64,000 nt of DNA from Melioribacter sp. (lineage in GTDB: Bacteria; Bacteroidota; Ignavibacteria; Ignavibacteriales; Melioribacteraceae): contig PMDS01000077.1 of assembly GCA_003155655.1 (NCBI GenBank), positions 24,877-88,876 on the forward strand, read 5' to 3'. Positions 19,149-28,783 of this stretch are shown one piece after another. Below the pieces are notes generated by a model, which saw only the letters and a program-made list of their open reading frames with translations, searched no databases and was not told the DNA's origin. The position numbers and the translations under genes were made by a program. Position 1 is the first letter of the stretch; the number at the start of each line of letters is the position of its first letter.

Positions 19149-21641
19149 ATGAAAAACTTAATTATTCTTTTTTTATTTATTGCAAATCTTATTTCTGCAC
19201 AGACACTTCTAAAAGGAAGAGTGTTAAACGCCGCAGATAATTCACCTCTTAATTATTCGCACATATCTATTGAAAACAAAAACATTTCATGCTGGACTGA
19301 TAAAGATGGTTTCTTTTCATTATCAGGAGAAATTGAAAAAGTTGATTTCCTTCTTGTAAGCCACATTGGTTTTGAAACTGAAAAAATTAGGGTGGATAGT
19401 TTTCAAAATTCAGCATCTAAAGATATTCTTATTGAGAACACAAATATCACAAGTCAAACTATTCTTGTAAGGGGTAGTATTGCCAAAGAGGGTGTTACAC
19501 CAATGAGTTTCTCTAAAATCGATCAATCAATCATAAAAAAGACTTATACTGCACAGGATATACCTGAAATTCTAAGCTACCAGCCTTCAGTTACTTTTTA
19601 TTCCGAGAACGGAAATGGAATTGGCTATAATTACCTGAGCATAAGAGGATTTGACCAGAGAAGGATTTCCGTTGCAGTTAACGGGGTTCCTCAAAATGAT
19701 CCGGAAGATCATAATGTCTATTGGATTGATTTCCCGGATCTGCTTGAAAGCAGCGATTTAATTCAAATTCAACGCGGTGCAGGTTCGGGTATGATTGGGT
19801 ACCCGGCTATTGGAGGATCAATTAATATTATTACTTCATCATTTTCTGATAAACCACGGGTTGATTTTTCAACTTCACTTGGTGCTTATAATACCCGTAA
19901 ATATTCTGCATTGTACTCAAGCGGGTTGATTGAAAATAAATATTCTGTTTATGTAAAAGTCTCCGATTTATTAAGCAGCGGCTACAGAAATTCAAGCTGG
20001 ACCGATCTAAAGTCTTATCATGTAAGCTTTGCCCGTTATGATGACAACGTTACAACACAAATTAACTTTTATGGCGGACCAATTGAAGACGGGTTAGCAT
20101 ATACGGGATTACCAAAATTTGCAATCAATGATAAAAATTTAAGAAAAGCTAATTACTCAGATTGGGGTGAAGACAGAGGACAATACACATATTTTGTAGA
20201 AAGGCGGCCCGGGGAAATTGAAAATTTTACCCAGCCACATTTTGAATTGCTGAATGATATCAAACTGAGCAATAAAATTTCTATAAATTCAACGCTTTAT
20301 TATGTACGGGGATATGGATTTTTTGATTACGACGGCTCCTGGGCAGACACTAATTATTTTCGTTTAACAAAAGAATTCGGATTTCATCCAACCCAGAATC
20401 CATCCAATGCATTAATACATGCAATGGTTGATAATAATCAATGGGGATGGGTTCCACGTTTCAGTTATAAACAAGACGATGGAGAGTTAATACTTGGCGG
20501 TGAAATTAGAATTCACAGATCATCGCATTGGGGAAGTATCAAATCTGCCGATGATCTTCCACAAGATTATTATGACGGATACAGATATTATTCGTTCAAT
20601 GGAGCAAATAATATTTACAGTTTCTATGCGCATGAAGATATGAATTTATCGCCACAATTTAAGTTATTGGCAGAGGCGCAAGTTGCCTATCATCAATATA
20701 GGCTATATAACGAGATATACCTGGGAAATGATTTTACAGTCGGAAATCTTTTCTTCAATCCAAAGCTTGCATTTAATTACAGTTTTTCTTCGGGATTGAG
20801 CTTTTATATTTCATTAGCAAGGGTATCACGTGAACCAAGTTTAAATAATTATTATGATGCCGGCGAATCAAGCGGTGGCTCCGTTCCACAATTTCAAATT
20901 AAACAGAATGGACAATATGATTTTAGTCAGCCTTTGGTCAAACCCGAAACAATGAACGATATTGAAATTGGCTCAACATTCATAAAAGATAATATTACAT
21001 CTTCTTTCAATATGTATTATATGTCTTTTAATAATGAAATAGTAAGTCAGGGACAGGTAGATAGATTTGGCCAGCCTATAACAGGAAATATGGAAAGGAC
21101 TATTCATTATGGAATTGAAGGCAGTGTAACTTCTAAATTAAATAAATATTTTGATATTACATTAAATGGTACAGTGAGCAGGAATTATGCAGCTAAAGGC
21201 ATGTCTTATCAAAATTATACTGATCCCGTGACGGGAAATGATAATGTAGCATCAATAAATATGGAAGGAAATTCAATAAGCGGTTTTCCTGATTTTACTT
21301 TTAACGGGATATTTAAATTAAATCTTGATAACTTTTTTGCACAAATTAACTTAAAATATGTCGGTTCATTCTATACTGACAATTTTGGTAATAAACTTCA
21401 GGATTACATTAATCTTTACCCGGGCATTGTTGATTATCCGGATAACAAAGTTGATTCATATTTTGTGGCTAATGCCTATGTTTCTTACAATCTGGAAACT
21501 AATATATATCCCAAAGAAATTAAATTGTTTTTACAAGTAAATAACATTTTTGATAATTTGTATGCAGCTTATGGAATTGGTAAAGAATTTTTCCCGGCTG
21601 CAGAAAGAAATTTACTATTCGGAATCAAGTTAGGCATGTAA
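19149..21641 (+). CDS. TonB-dependent outer-membrane receptor, probable thiamine uptake receptor
   Basis: 830 residues. A signal peptide (about 1-18) is followed by a carboxypeptidase-regulatory-like domain (about 20-95; LLKGRVLNAADNSPLNYSHI), then a plug domain (about 125-230; LSIRGFDQRRISVAVNGVPQ, IQRGAGSGMIGYPAIGGSIN) and a 22-strand-type barrel with many aromatic residues. TonB receptors take up scarce nutrients across the outer membrane using energy from ExbBD-TonB. The TPP riboswitch in the leader and the thiamine pyrophosphokinase directly after it make thiamine or a precursor the likely ligand, as in the OMthi receptors predicted in Bacteroidota. Confidence 0.88.
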   Translation: MKNLIILFLFIANLISAQTLLKGRVLNAADNSPLNYSHISIENKNISCWTDKDGFFSLSGEIEKVDFLLVSHIGFETEKIRVDSFQNSASKDILIENTNITSQTILVRGSIAKEGVTPMSFSKIDQSIIKKTYTAQDIPEILSYQPSVTFYSENGNGIGYNYLSIRGFDQRRISVAVNGVPQNDPEDHNVYWIDFPDLLESSDLIQIQRGAGSGMIGYPAIGGSINIITSSFSDKPRVDFSTSLGAYNTRKYSALYSSGLIENKYSVYVKVSDLLSSGYRNSSWTDLKSYHVSFARYDDNVTTQINFYGGPIEDGLAYTGLPKFAINDKNLRKANYSDWGEDRGQYTYFVERRPGEIENFTQPHFELLNDIKLSNKISINSTLYYVRGYGFFDYDGSWADTNYFRLTKEFGFHPTQNPSNALIHAMVDNNQWGWVPRFSYKQDDGELILGGEIRIHRSSHWGSIKSADDLPQDYYDGYRYYSFNGANNIYSFYAHEDMNLSPQFKLLAEAQVAYHQYRLYNEIYLGNDFTVGNLFFNPKLAFNYSFSSGLSFYISLARVSREPSLNNYYDAGESSGGSVPQFQIKQNGQYDFSQPLVKPETMNDIEIGSTFIKDNITSSFNMYYMSFNNEIVSQGQVDRFGQPITGNMERTIHYGIEGSVTSKLNKYFDITLNGTVSRNYAAKGMSYQNYTDPVTGNDNVASINMEGNSISGFPDFTFNGIFKLNLDNFFAQINLKYVGSFYTDNFGNKLQDYINLYPGIVDYPDNKVDSYFVANAYVSYNLETNIYPKEIKLFLQVNNIFDNLYAAYGIGKEFFPAAERNLLFGIKLGM

Positions 21642-22294
21642 TGAATAAGTGTTTAATACTTGCAAATGGCGATCCACCCGCAAAGAAGGTAATTGATTAT
21701 CTGGATAAAAAAGGATTTCATACTTTAATTTGCGCGGATGGAGGGGCAAATTCTGCCCTGAAATATGATTTATTACCTGATTTTATTATAGGCGATCTGG
21801 ATTCCATACGTCCTGAAGTCTATGATTACTTTTACGATAAATGCGAAATAAAGCATATTAAAAGCCAGAATGATACAGATGTTGAGAAGTGTATTAAGTT
21901 TGCAATTAAAAAGAAATATGATGAAATAATACTTCTTGGAGTTACCGGCGATAGGCTTGACCACACTTTCTGCAACCTGGGAATTGTACTTAAATTTTTT
22001 GATAAAGTGAAATTAAGTATAGTACATAAAAATTCATATTTAGCCGCATTTAAAGGCAATATAGTTCTTAAAACAATTCCAAAAGAAACAATTTCAATTT
22101 ATGCAATTGATAAGAAGACGAAAATAACATCGGAAGGATTAAAGTATCCGCTTAAAAATATTTCACTCCCTTTTGGTGAAAAAGAAAGCACAAGCAATGT
22201 TGCTATAGGTCACCAAATGAAGCTTAAAACCAGGAACGGTAAAATATTTGTCATCCGTGATTTTAATGTTATGAAAAAATATGGCCTCTTTTAG
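21641..22294 (+). CDS. thiN: Thiamine pyrophosphokinase
   Basis: Converts thiamine and ATP to thiamine pyrophosphate and AMP. 217 residues with the typical motifs: ICADGGANSALKYDLLPD, IIGDLDSI (metal-binding Asp pair), SQNDTDVEKCIKFA and GVTGDRLDHTFCNLG. The C-terminal beta domain that binds thiamine (about 140-217) includes the usual SNVAIGH-type ending. Its ATG overlaps the TonB receptor stop by one base and its end overlaps the symporter gene by 14 bases, so all three form one riboswitch-controlled operon that imports and activates thiamine. Confidence 0.93.
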   Translation: MNKCLILANGDPPAKKVIDYLDKKGFHTLICADGGANSALKYDLLPDFIIGDLDSIRPEVYDYFYDKCEIKHIKSQNDTDVEKCIKFAIKKKYDEIILLGVTGDRLDHTFCNLGIVLKFFDKVKLSIVHKNSYLAAFKGNIVLKTIPKETISIYAIDKKTKITSEGLKYPLKNISLPFGEKESTSNVAIGHQMKLKTRNGKIFVIRDFNVMKKYGLF

Positions 22295-23675
22295 TGTACT
22301 TGACGTTATAATAATATTTATCTTTTTCTCAGTGGTATTACTGATTGGATTCCTTCCAAAGAAAGAAAAAAAAGGCGACACACTTGAATATCTCCTTTCA
22401 GGCAGAAGGGTAGGGCTTTTTCTTTTTGTTATGACTAATGTTTCATCATGGTATGGAGGTATACTTGGCGTAGGGGAATTCACTTATAGATATGGATTGT
22501 TAAGCTGGTTTACTCAGGGACTGCCTTATTATATTTTTGCAATTCTATTCGCATTCCTTTTTGCAAAAAAGATCCGCAATGCCACTTTATACACTATACC
22601 TGATAAGCTGGAAAAAGTATTCGGGCGGCAAGTCGGTTTCTTTTCTTCAATACTGGTTTTTGTATTGGTCTCACCGGCTCCTTATATACTTATGGTAGCA
22701 AATTTATTTATGATGATTTTCAATCTTCAACTCCTTCCGGCATTAATATTAAGCGTATTATTATCGAGTATGTATTTATTAAGAGGCGGCTACAAAACTG
22801 ACCTTTATACTGATGTGTTCCAGTTTTTTGTAATGTTTGCCGGCTTTTTTATGCTCTTGTTCATTTCAATCAAAAGCTATGGCGGAATTGATTTTCTTGT
22901 TCAAAAACTACCGCCTGCTCACTTAAAACTTACATCAAATGTTTCTCCTGTCTACATTATTGTTTGGTTTTTAATTGCATTATGGACCTTTGCTGACCCT
23001 GGGTTTCACCAACGGTGTTACGCCGCACGGGATGGCAAAACGGCATATCATGGAATTTTGATCTCTGTATTTTTCTGGATGCTTTTTGATTTTTTAACAA
23101 CATCAACGGGATTATTTGCCCGTGCAACTCTGCCTGACCTTGCCAACCCGGTGCAGGCTTTTCCAATGTATGCTGAAAAAGTATTAGGCAGTGGAACAAA
23201 AGGAATATTTTACGCGGCAATGTTTGCAACAATAATGTCAACACTTAACAGTTTTATTTTTCTTAGCGCTACTACGTTTGGAAGAGATTTCATTTTTAAG
23301 TTCAAAAATGAAAAAACCGAAAAAAATATTCCTTTATATACAAGGATTGGAATAATATTCTCAGCAATTGCAGCAATTATTTTTGCTTATTATGTTCCAT
23401 CTGTAATTTCCCTATGGTATATAATTGGGAGTATTTGTATCCCGGGGATTGTTTTGCTTGTGGTTGGGGCATATTACGATAAATGGAAAGTATCAGGTTC
23501 CTTTGCTTTAATAGAATTAATTGGAAGTGTACTTGTATCAATAATATGGTTCCTTGTAAGAAATAATTTTGAGGGAACAATACTGAGTGAAGTTGAACCT
23601 ATGATAGCAGGGTTATTATTTGCTGCTTGTGTACACACAATTGGAATTGTTAAGCTGAGACGTGCTTCTTTCTGA
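22281..23675 (+). CDS. Sodium/solute symporter (SSS family), candidate thiamine transporter
   Basis: 464 residues with about 12-13 hydrophobic helices. SSS features include the first helix, then LLSGRRVGLFLFVMTNVSSW, GEFTYRYGL, and the seventh-to-ninth-helix region ADPGFHQRCYAARDGKTA. This superfamily imports sugars, amino acids, vitamins (PanF, SMVT) and others with Na+. Because it is the third gene of a TPP-riboswitch operon and overlaps thiN, inner-membrane uptake of thiamine or its pyrimidine precursor is the natural inference. Bacteroidota usually use PnuT here. Its end overlaps the convergent terC gene by 26 bases. Confidence 0.8.
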   Translation: MASFSVLDVIIIFIFFSVVLLIGFLPKKEKKGDTLEYLLSGRRVGLFLFVMTNVSSWYGGILGVGEFTYRYGLLSWFTQGLPYYIFAILFAFLFAKKIRNATLYTIPDKLEKVFGRQVGFFSSILVFVLVSPAPYILMVANLFMMIFNLQLLPALILSVLLSSMYLLRGGYKTDLYTDVFQFFVMFAGFFMLLFISIKSYGGIDFLVQKLPPAHLKLTSNVSPVYIIVWFLIALWTFADPGFHQRCYAARDGKTAYHGILISVFFWMLFDFLTTSTGLFARATLPDLANPVQAFPMYAEKVLGSGTKGIFYAAMFATIMSTLNSFIFLSATTFGRDFIFKFKNEKTEKNIPLYTRIGIIFSAIAAIIFAYYVPSVISLWYIIGSICIPGIVLLVVGAYYDKWKVSGSFALIELIGSVLVSIIWFLVRNNFEGTILSEVEPMIAGLLFAACVHTIGIVKLRRASF

Positions 23676-24579
23676 ATAACAATGAAATAATAATTGATAT
23701 TATAAGGCAGAAAATTATAAAGCCCAATGAAATAAGGGTTGGAATTTCATAATAATCGGTAATTAGCATCTTAAACCCAACATAGGTTAATATAATTGCA
23801 ACTCCATATTTCAAATATTTAAAGAGATCAACTATTCCTGCCAAAGCAAAATAAAGCGCCCGCAAACCAAGTATCGCAAATATATTCGAAGTAATTACAA
23901 TAAATGAGTCTGTTGTTATTGCAATTACCGCCGGGATAGAATCAATATTAAAAATAACATCTGCAGATTCAATTAGAATAAATGTTAAAAAAATTGGTGT
24001 AAAAAATATTTTCCCGCTTTGTTTAATGAAGAAATTTTTTCCTTTATAATCAGTCTTGATATTGAAAAATTTGGAAATGAATTTAACTATTTTATTATTC
24101 TTCAAATCTATTTGAGCATCTTCTCCAAAAGCCATTTTATAAGCGGCATAAATCAAAAGCACACCAAAGAAATAAATTATTGGGTGAAATAATTTAATCA
24201 ATGTAATCCCTGCCAGAATAAAGATGATTCTCATTATGATGGCAGAAATTATGCCCCATTTCAGTACGTGAGGCTGATTTTCATCTTTTATTCCCATAAC
24301 ACTGAAAATCATTAGGAAAACAAAAAGATTATCAACCGAGAGGGACTTCTCAACAAGGTATCCGGCAAGATACTCAATTGCTTTTTGCTGCCCGTTCTCC
24401 AAAAAAAGAAGGATTAAAAGATTAAAAAAAAGAGCGGCAGAAATCCAAATGCCGCTCCATTTTAAACTTGATTTAATTCCAATTTTCCCTTTTCTGCGCT
24501 CTGTTACGTATAGATCTATATAAAACATCCCAATAATCAAAGCAGAAAAAATGACCCAAAAGAGAATATGATTATGCAT
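23650..24579 (-). CDS. TerC-family integral membrane protein
   Basis: 309 residues with about nine helices and the TerC/Alx pattern: EYLAGYLVEKSLSVDNLFVF, VLKWGIISAIIMR, and IESADVIFNIDSIPAVIAIT, with acidic residues inside helices. Related proteins (Alx, YceF, MeeF/MeeY) export manganese or help load metal into exoenzymes, and the family also occurs in tellurite-resistance clusters. The original tellurite label should not be taken as function. It lies 9 bases after pdaD on the same strand, suggesting cotranscription with tyrS and pdaD. Its 3' end overlaps the symporter gene. Confidence 0.88.
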   Translation of the reverse strand: MHNHILFWVIFSALIIGMFYIDLYVTERRKGKIGIKSSLKWSGIWISAALFFNLLILLFLENGQQKAIEYLAGYLVEKSLSVDNLFVFLMIFSVMGIKDENQPHVLKWGIISAIIMRIIFILAGITLIKLFHPIIYFFGVLLIYAAYKMAFGEDAQIDLKNNKIVKFISKFFNIKTDYKGKNFFIKQSGKIFFTPIFLTFILIESADVIFNIDSIPAVIAITTDSFIVITSNIFAILGLRALYFALAGIVDLFKYLKYGVAIILTYVGFKMLITDYYEIPTLISLGFIIFCLIISIIISLLFRKKHVSA

Positions 24580-24588
24580 CAGTTTCTC

Positions 24589-25149
24589 TTAGGTTAATAA
24601 AATTGCTACTGATATAACAGTTGTCCAGAGTCCGTTTTTATCGCCCTGAGCTGATTGTGTGATATTAAATGAATTTACAATTTTACCTGACATTTTATAT
24701 ACCTGCTCACGTTCATTCCATGCTTTTTCAGGGTCAAAATCAATTCCTAAAGTTGTAGCTAACATAGTTGCAGCAAGATCTTCAGCATATTCACCGGCAA
24801 ATTTTTCTGTCTGACCATATGGATGATGTTCCGAAAGATATCCGTACATCAGTTTATTAGCCGGAAGTGCAACCCCTAAAGAAGAAGCAATTAATCTGTT
24901 AGGTTCATTTGTAGAATTACGAGCCATAACACAATGTGTAATCTGACCTGGTTTTAGTAATTTCAAACCTGCTTCACGCGTAATTCTCTTGCATCCAACC
25001 GGGTAGATACTGCTAACCGAAACAAGATTACAAATTTGAATACCTGCACCACGTAACGCCAATTCAAATGATGCCAGATATTCTTTATGTTTTCCTACAC
25101 CTTTAGTAAAAAAGATTTTAGTTGGTACGTACAATTCGGGTTCCTCCAT
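24589..25149 (-). CDS. pdaD: Pyruvoyl-dependent arginine decarboxylase
   Basis: Makes agmatine from arginine, a first step to polyamines. 186 residues with the family hallmark VSVSSIYP. Self-cleavage is expected between Ser46 and Ser47, turning Ser47 into the pyruvoyl cofactor. Other landmarks are the N-terminal [40 protein letters not shown], and the C-terminal acid residues of [14 protein letters not shown]. The start is set at the ATG two bases after the tyrS stop; a TTG at 25161 would give an overlapping longer form. Known from archaea, chlamydiae and the Chlorobi/Ignavibacteria line. Confidence 0.93.
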   Translation of the reverse strand: MEEPELYVPTKIFFTKGVGKHKEYLASFELALRGAGIQICNLVSVSSIYPVGCKRITREAGLKLLKPGQITHCVMARNSTNEPNRLIASSLGVALPANKLMYGYLSEHHPYGQTEKFAGEYAEDLAATMLATTLGIDFDPEKAWNEREQVYKMSGKIVNSFNITQSAQGDKNGLWTTVISVAILLT

Positions 25150-25151
25150 GC

Positions 25152-26384
25152 TTAAATGCAATTTAGTTTAATAAACTTACGCTTTCCGACCTTTAAAATT
25201 TTATTTTTATCGAGAATTATTACTTCTTTAATATCATCAATTTTTTCCCCATCAATAGTGACACCTCCTTGGGTTACAAGCCGCCTTGCTTCACTTTTCG
25301 AGGGAGCAAGCCCTACTGTTACAATTAGATCTAGTATTTCTAATGATTTCATCCCGGAATCTATCTTAAACTCTTCTATTTCGTCCGGAAGGCCTTTTTT
25401 GACAAAGATATTATCGAATTCCTTCTCAGCAGTTTCAGCAGCTTCAATTGAATGGTACATCTCAACTAATTTCCTTGCTAGGTTTCTCTTTATATCACGC
25501 GGGTTAACTGATTCATTTTTAAGGTCTTTTTCGATTGATTTAAGTTCATCATTCGCAACGTCAGTTGTTAGAACAAAATATGAATATAATAAATTATCGG
25601 GGATTGATAGAGTTTTTCCATAAATCTCTTTAGCGCTTTCGTTTATCCCTATGAAATTATCCAAAGACTTGCTCATCTTTTCAACTCCATCTGTTCCAAG
25701 TAAAAGTGGCAAGGTGAGGATAACCTGGGGTTCAATTCCAAACTCACGCTGGATGTCTCTTCCAACAAGCAAATTGAATTTTTGATCCGTGCCACCAAGC
25801 TCTACATCACTCTTTATTGCAACAGAATCCATAGCCTGTGCTAATGGATAAAGAATCTCATGCATACTAATTGGAATACCGGTTTTATATCTTTTAGTAA
25901 AATCATCCCGTTCCAGCATTCTGGCTACAGTATATTTTGAAGAAAGCTTTATTACATCCTCAAAAGTCATTTTACCGAGCCATTCGGAATTATGTACTAT
26001 ATTGGTTTTTTCTTTATCCAGTATTTTCGATGCTTGTTCAAAGTATGATTTTCCATTTTCATGGGCTTCTTCAAAAGAAAGAGGCGGGCGGGCAGTATTT
26101 CTTCCTGATGGATCTCCAATCATTCCGGTAAAATCACCGATAATTAAAATTGCCTGATGTCCAAGCTGCTGAAATTGAGCCAGCTTTCTTAAAACAACAG
26201 AGTGACCAAGATGAAGATCCGGACGTGTAGGATCACAGCCAAGCTTTATGTTAAGAGGTTTATTTTCTTTAATTGATTTTTCTAGTTTCTGAAGTAATTC
26301 TTCTTCTGGAACAATTTCAGAGGTTCCCCTTCTAATCAAATCCATTTGCTCATTAAGAGGGGGGAAGAGTATTTTTTTCTCCAA
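25152..26384 (-). CDS. tyrS: Tyrosyl-tRNA synthetase
   Basis: Charges tRNA-Tyr. 410 residues of the class I TyrRZ-like subtype: [18 protein letters not shown] (HIGH-equivalent HLGH), the substrate pocket around [18 protein letters not shown], and KMSKS near residue 235. A C-terminal S4 RNA-binding domain follows ([18 protein letters not shown]). The start is a TTG with CAGGAGA six bases before it. It is the first gene of a minus-strand group with pdaD and terC and follows smpB. Confidence 0.95.
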   Translation of the reverse strand: MEKKILFPPLNEQMDLIRRGTSEIVPEEELLQKLEKSIKENKPLNIKLGCDPTRPDLHLGHSVVLRKLAQFQQLGHQAILIIGDFTGMIGDPSGRNTARPPLSFEEAHENGKSYFEQASKILDKEKTNIVHNSEWLGKMTFEDVIKLSSKYTVARMLERDDFTKRYKTGIPISMHEILYPLAQAMDSVAIKSDVELGGTDQKFNLLVGRDIQREFGIEPQVILTLPLLLGTDGVEKMSKSLDNFIGINESAKEIYGKTLSIPDNLLYSYFVLTTDVANDELKSIEKDLKNESVNPRDIKRNLARKLVEMYHSIEAAETAEKEFDNIFVKKGLPDEIEEFKIDSGMKSLEILDLIVTVGLAPSKSEARRLVTQGGVTIDGEKIDDIKEVIILDKNKILKVGKRKFIKLNCI

Positions 26385-26401
26385 TATTTTCTCCTGTACA
26401 G

Positions 26402-26857
26402 CTACTTGAATTTTCTTTCCATTTCTCGTTTGAGATCTCTTTTTGCTATTTCTTCACGCTTGTCGTATTTTCTTTTTCCTGTTGCTACAGCAAGTTCCAC
26501 TTTTACTTTACCGTCCCTAAAATATAGTCTTAATGGAATTAATGCATTCCCTTTTTCAGACACTGCTTTATTTAATTTTCTAATCTCACTTTTATTCAAA
26601 AGCAGCTTTCTTTTTCTAACTGGGTCATGATTGTTTATACTTCCCTGATCGTATGTGGAAATATTAAGGCTATGCAGCCATACTTCACCGTTTACAATCA
26701 TTCCATAGGCATCAACAAGATTTGCTTTGTTTTGTCTTAATGCTTTTACTTCAGTTCCGACTAAAACTATACCAGCTTCATATGACTGGAGTATAAAGTA
26801 CTCGTGTTGTGCCTTTCTATTGACGGTTATGTTTTTTTCTGCTGCTTGCTCTATCAT
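26402..26857 (-). CDS. smpB: SsrA-binding protein
   Basis: Binds tmRNA and takes it to stalled ribosomes for trans-translation. 151 residues with the family start [20 protein letters not shown], the [19 protein letters not shown] motif and a basic C-terminal tail ([20 protein letters not shown]) that enters the empty mRNA channel. It stands upstream of tyrS on the same strand, divergent from the methyltransferase gene. The tmRNA gene itself is not visible in this window. Confidence 0.95.
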   Translation of the reverse strand: MIEQAAEKNITVNRKAQHEYFILQSYEAGIVLVGTEVKALRQNKANLVDAYGMIVNGEVWLHSLNISTYDQGSINNHDPVRKRKLLLNKSEIRKLNKAVSEKGNALIPLRLYFRDGKVKVELAVATGKRKYDKREEIAKRDLKREMERKFK

Positions 26858-27016
26858 AATCTCAAAATTGACTGCAAAATTTATTTTTATTGTAAGTTAA
26901 TTGCAAGAAATATTGAAAACTTAGAAAAATAGTTCATAATTGTTCCATTTTGTGTAAATCTTTGGTAGGGACAAAATCTTTGATTAAATTTTAACCCAAC
27001 TTATTAAATATTTATT

Positions 27017-27766
27017 ATGGCAGAGAAACATTTTTACGAGCAAGTGAAATATACGAAAGAATACCTGCTTCCTTATCTTCAAAAGCAAATACCTGAATTC
27101 CATAAGAGAAAAGTGTTTGAAGTGGGATGTGCAGAAGGTGGCTTACTTTCAGTTTTACAAGAAATGGGAATGCAGGTTACCGGGCTTGAGCTTAGCGATG
27201 AAAGAGCTCAAATTGCAAAGGAAAAAAATCCGGCTCTTAAAGTTATTGTCGGCGACATTACAGACCCTTCTTTATCTGAAAAAGTTGGCGAAGTCTATGA
27301 TGTGATAATAATGAGGGAAGTCATTGAACACGTACAAAATAAATATGCCGCCTTTAGCAATCTTGAAGCATTACTGAAGAATGACGGTTACTTGTTTATT
27401 AGTTTTCCTCCAAAGCATTCTCCGTTTGCAGGGCATCAGCAAATTGGCAAAAGCTTTTTGAAAGCAATACCGTACCTGCACAGACTTCCAAAACCATTTC
27501 TTAAAATAATTGCCTCATTATTTAAGGAAGAGTACGGATATATTGATGAAATTAAACTTCACTATAGTACCGGATGTTCTATTAAGGAATTTGAACTGCA
27601 TTGTGCAATAAGAAATTTTAAGCCTGTCAAGAAAGATTTATACTTGTTTAGACCAATTTATGCTCTGCGGTTTGGGCTGCCAACTATCAAACTGCCCAAA
27701 ATTCCGGTTTTACATGAAATTGTCTCGTTTGGTTGTGAGACCTTATTACAGAAAAAATCTTTTTAG
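27017..27766 (+). CDS. Class I SAM-dependent methyltransferase
   Basis: 249 residues. The SAM site is clear: motif I VFEVGCAEGGLLSVLQEMG (about 33-51), the acidic LELSDERAQIAKEK after it, and VYDVIIMREVIEHVQN (motif IV with the conserved Glu-His). The profile is that of Methyltransf_11/UbiE-like enzymes that often act on glycans, quinones or lipids. The substrate cannot be named. There is no operon partner: the next gene encodes a secreted protein after a 49-base gap, and the upstream gene diverges. Confidence 0.8.
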   Translation: MAEKHFYEQVKYTKEYLLPYLQKQIPEFHKRKVFEVGCAEGGLLSVLQEMGMQVTGLELSDERAQIAKEKNPALKVIVGDITDPSLSEKVGEVYDVIIMREVIEHVQNKYAAFSNLEALLKNDGYLFISFPPKHSPFAGHQQIGKSFLKAIPYLHRLPKPFLKIIASLFKEEYGYIDEIKLHYSTGCSIKEFELHCAIRNFKPVKKDLYLFRPIYALRFGLPTIKLPKIPVLHEIVSFGCETLLQKKSF

Positions 27767-27815
27767 AAATGCTCATTAATTATATTGGCTTACCAGAGTT
27801 ATAGGAGTTGGTAAA

Positions 27816-28658
27816 ATGAAATATTTCAAATTATTTATTGCAATATTTTTTATATGTGTCGGAATTAATTATTCGCAGGTGAATAAACAGCAATTTCAAG
27901 TCGATTTTAATGAGATTCAAGGAGAACTGACTTCCAAGGATTTGTACAAAAAAGATTTTGGCAGGTATCACGGTTACGAAATTGAATTATACGAAGGAGA
28001 GGCAATAAATTTTGTCGTTTATACAAAAAATTTTCAACCAAGCATTGCATTGGTAAACCCAACTGGAGAAATCTACCAACAAAGTTCAAGGAATGATAAA
28101 GGCTATGCTAATATTGTCACTATAGTTCCAAAAAGCGGAAATTGGGTTTTATATGTTATTGGAGACCAATCTTCTCGCGGAGGCTATACACTTCAGTCTG
28201 CAATTGCTGAACCAAATTCTTTGAGCCTGGATAAGGATGCTGATTTTTGTATAACATTAAATTTTCTGCTTGCACACTCAAACGCTTACTTTTTTTTGCT
28301 TGAAAATTCTTTATCCGGAAAACAATTAGTTAAAATGAATGGTGCTGTAGATTCCTTCCTTGATGAAGAAAGCGGGTCATATAATGCAATTTTTTATGAT
28401 GGAAATGAAAAAGATAAAGCTGAAATCGAATTCAAAAATGTTTGGACTAAAATTAAATCATGTGTAGATACTAAGTGGCAGGAGAATATAAGCGACTGGC
28501 AAAAAATAGGAGATCATAAAGAAAAAAAGATGATTTTTACTGAACAAGTTGAAAATAAAGCAAGAATTATTATTATTACTATCCAGGATAATGAAAACAC
28601 AAAACAAAAGAATAAGAATCGTTTCAATGTTTTTATTGAGATTAAACGTGAGCGTTAA
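27816..28658 (+). CDS. Secreted protein of unknown function
   Basis: 280 residues starting with a signal peptide (about 1-21, ending YSQ). Residues about 35-130 have a beta-rich stretch with YEIELYEGEAINFVVYTKNF and GNWVLYVIGDQSSRGGYTL, which resembles the PPC (bacterial pre-peptidase C-terminal) or similar jelly-roll accessory domains. The C-terminal half shows no family I recognise. A GGAG ribosome site precedes the ATG. There is no enzyme domain, so I assign no function. Confidence 0.5.
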   Translation: MKYFKLFIAIFFICVGINYSQVNKQQFQVDFNEIQGELTSKDLYKKDFGRYHGYEIELYEGEAINFVVYTKNFQPSIALVNPTGEIYQQSSRNDKGYANIVTIVPKSGNWVLYVIGDQSSRGGYTLQSAIAEPNSLSLDKDADFCITLNFLLAHSNAYFFLLENSLSGKQLVKMNGAVDSFLDEESGSYNAIFYDGNEKDKAEIEFKNVWTKIKSCVDTKWQENISDWQKIGDHKEKKMIFTEQVENKARIIIITIQDNENTKQKNKNRFNVFIEIKRER

Positions 28659-28783
28659 GCCTGATTTTTAGAGGCAATATTTAAGGGGAGTTTTATTTTA
28701 ATAAAATATTGGTTTAAAAGTTACCGGATTAAGTAAGAATCTCATCTATAATTTTTTTTTGATATAAATAAAAGTAATTATTA

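Noticed and set aside
23650-24579. Tellurite-resistance gene cluster
   Set aside because: TerC-family proteins occur widely as single genes for manganese handling; no other ter genes are present.
26858-27016. tmRNA gene next to smpB
   Set aside because: The 158-base gap is too short and AT-rich, with no tRNA-like ends or tag-peptide reading frame.
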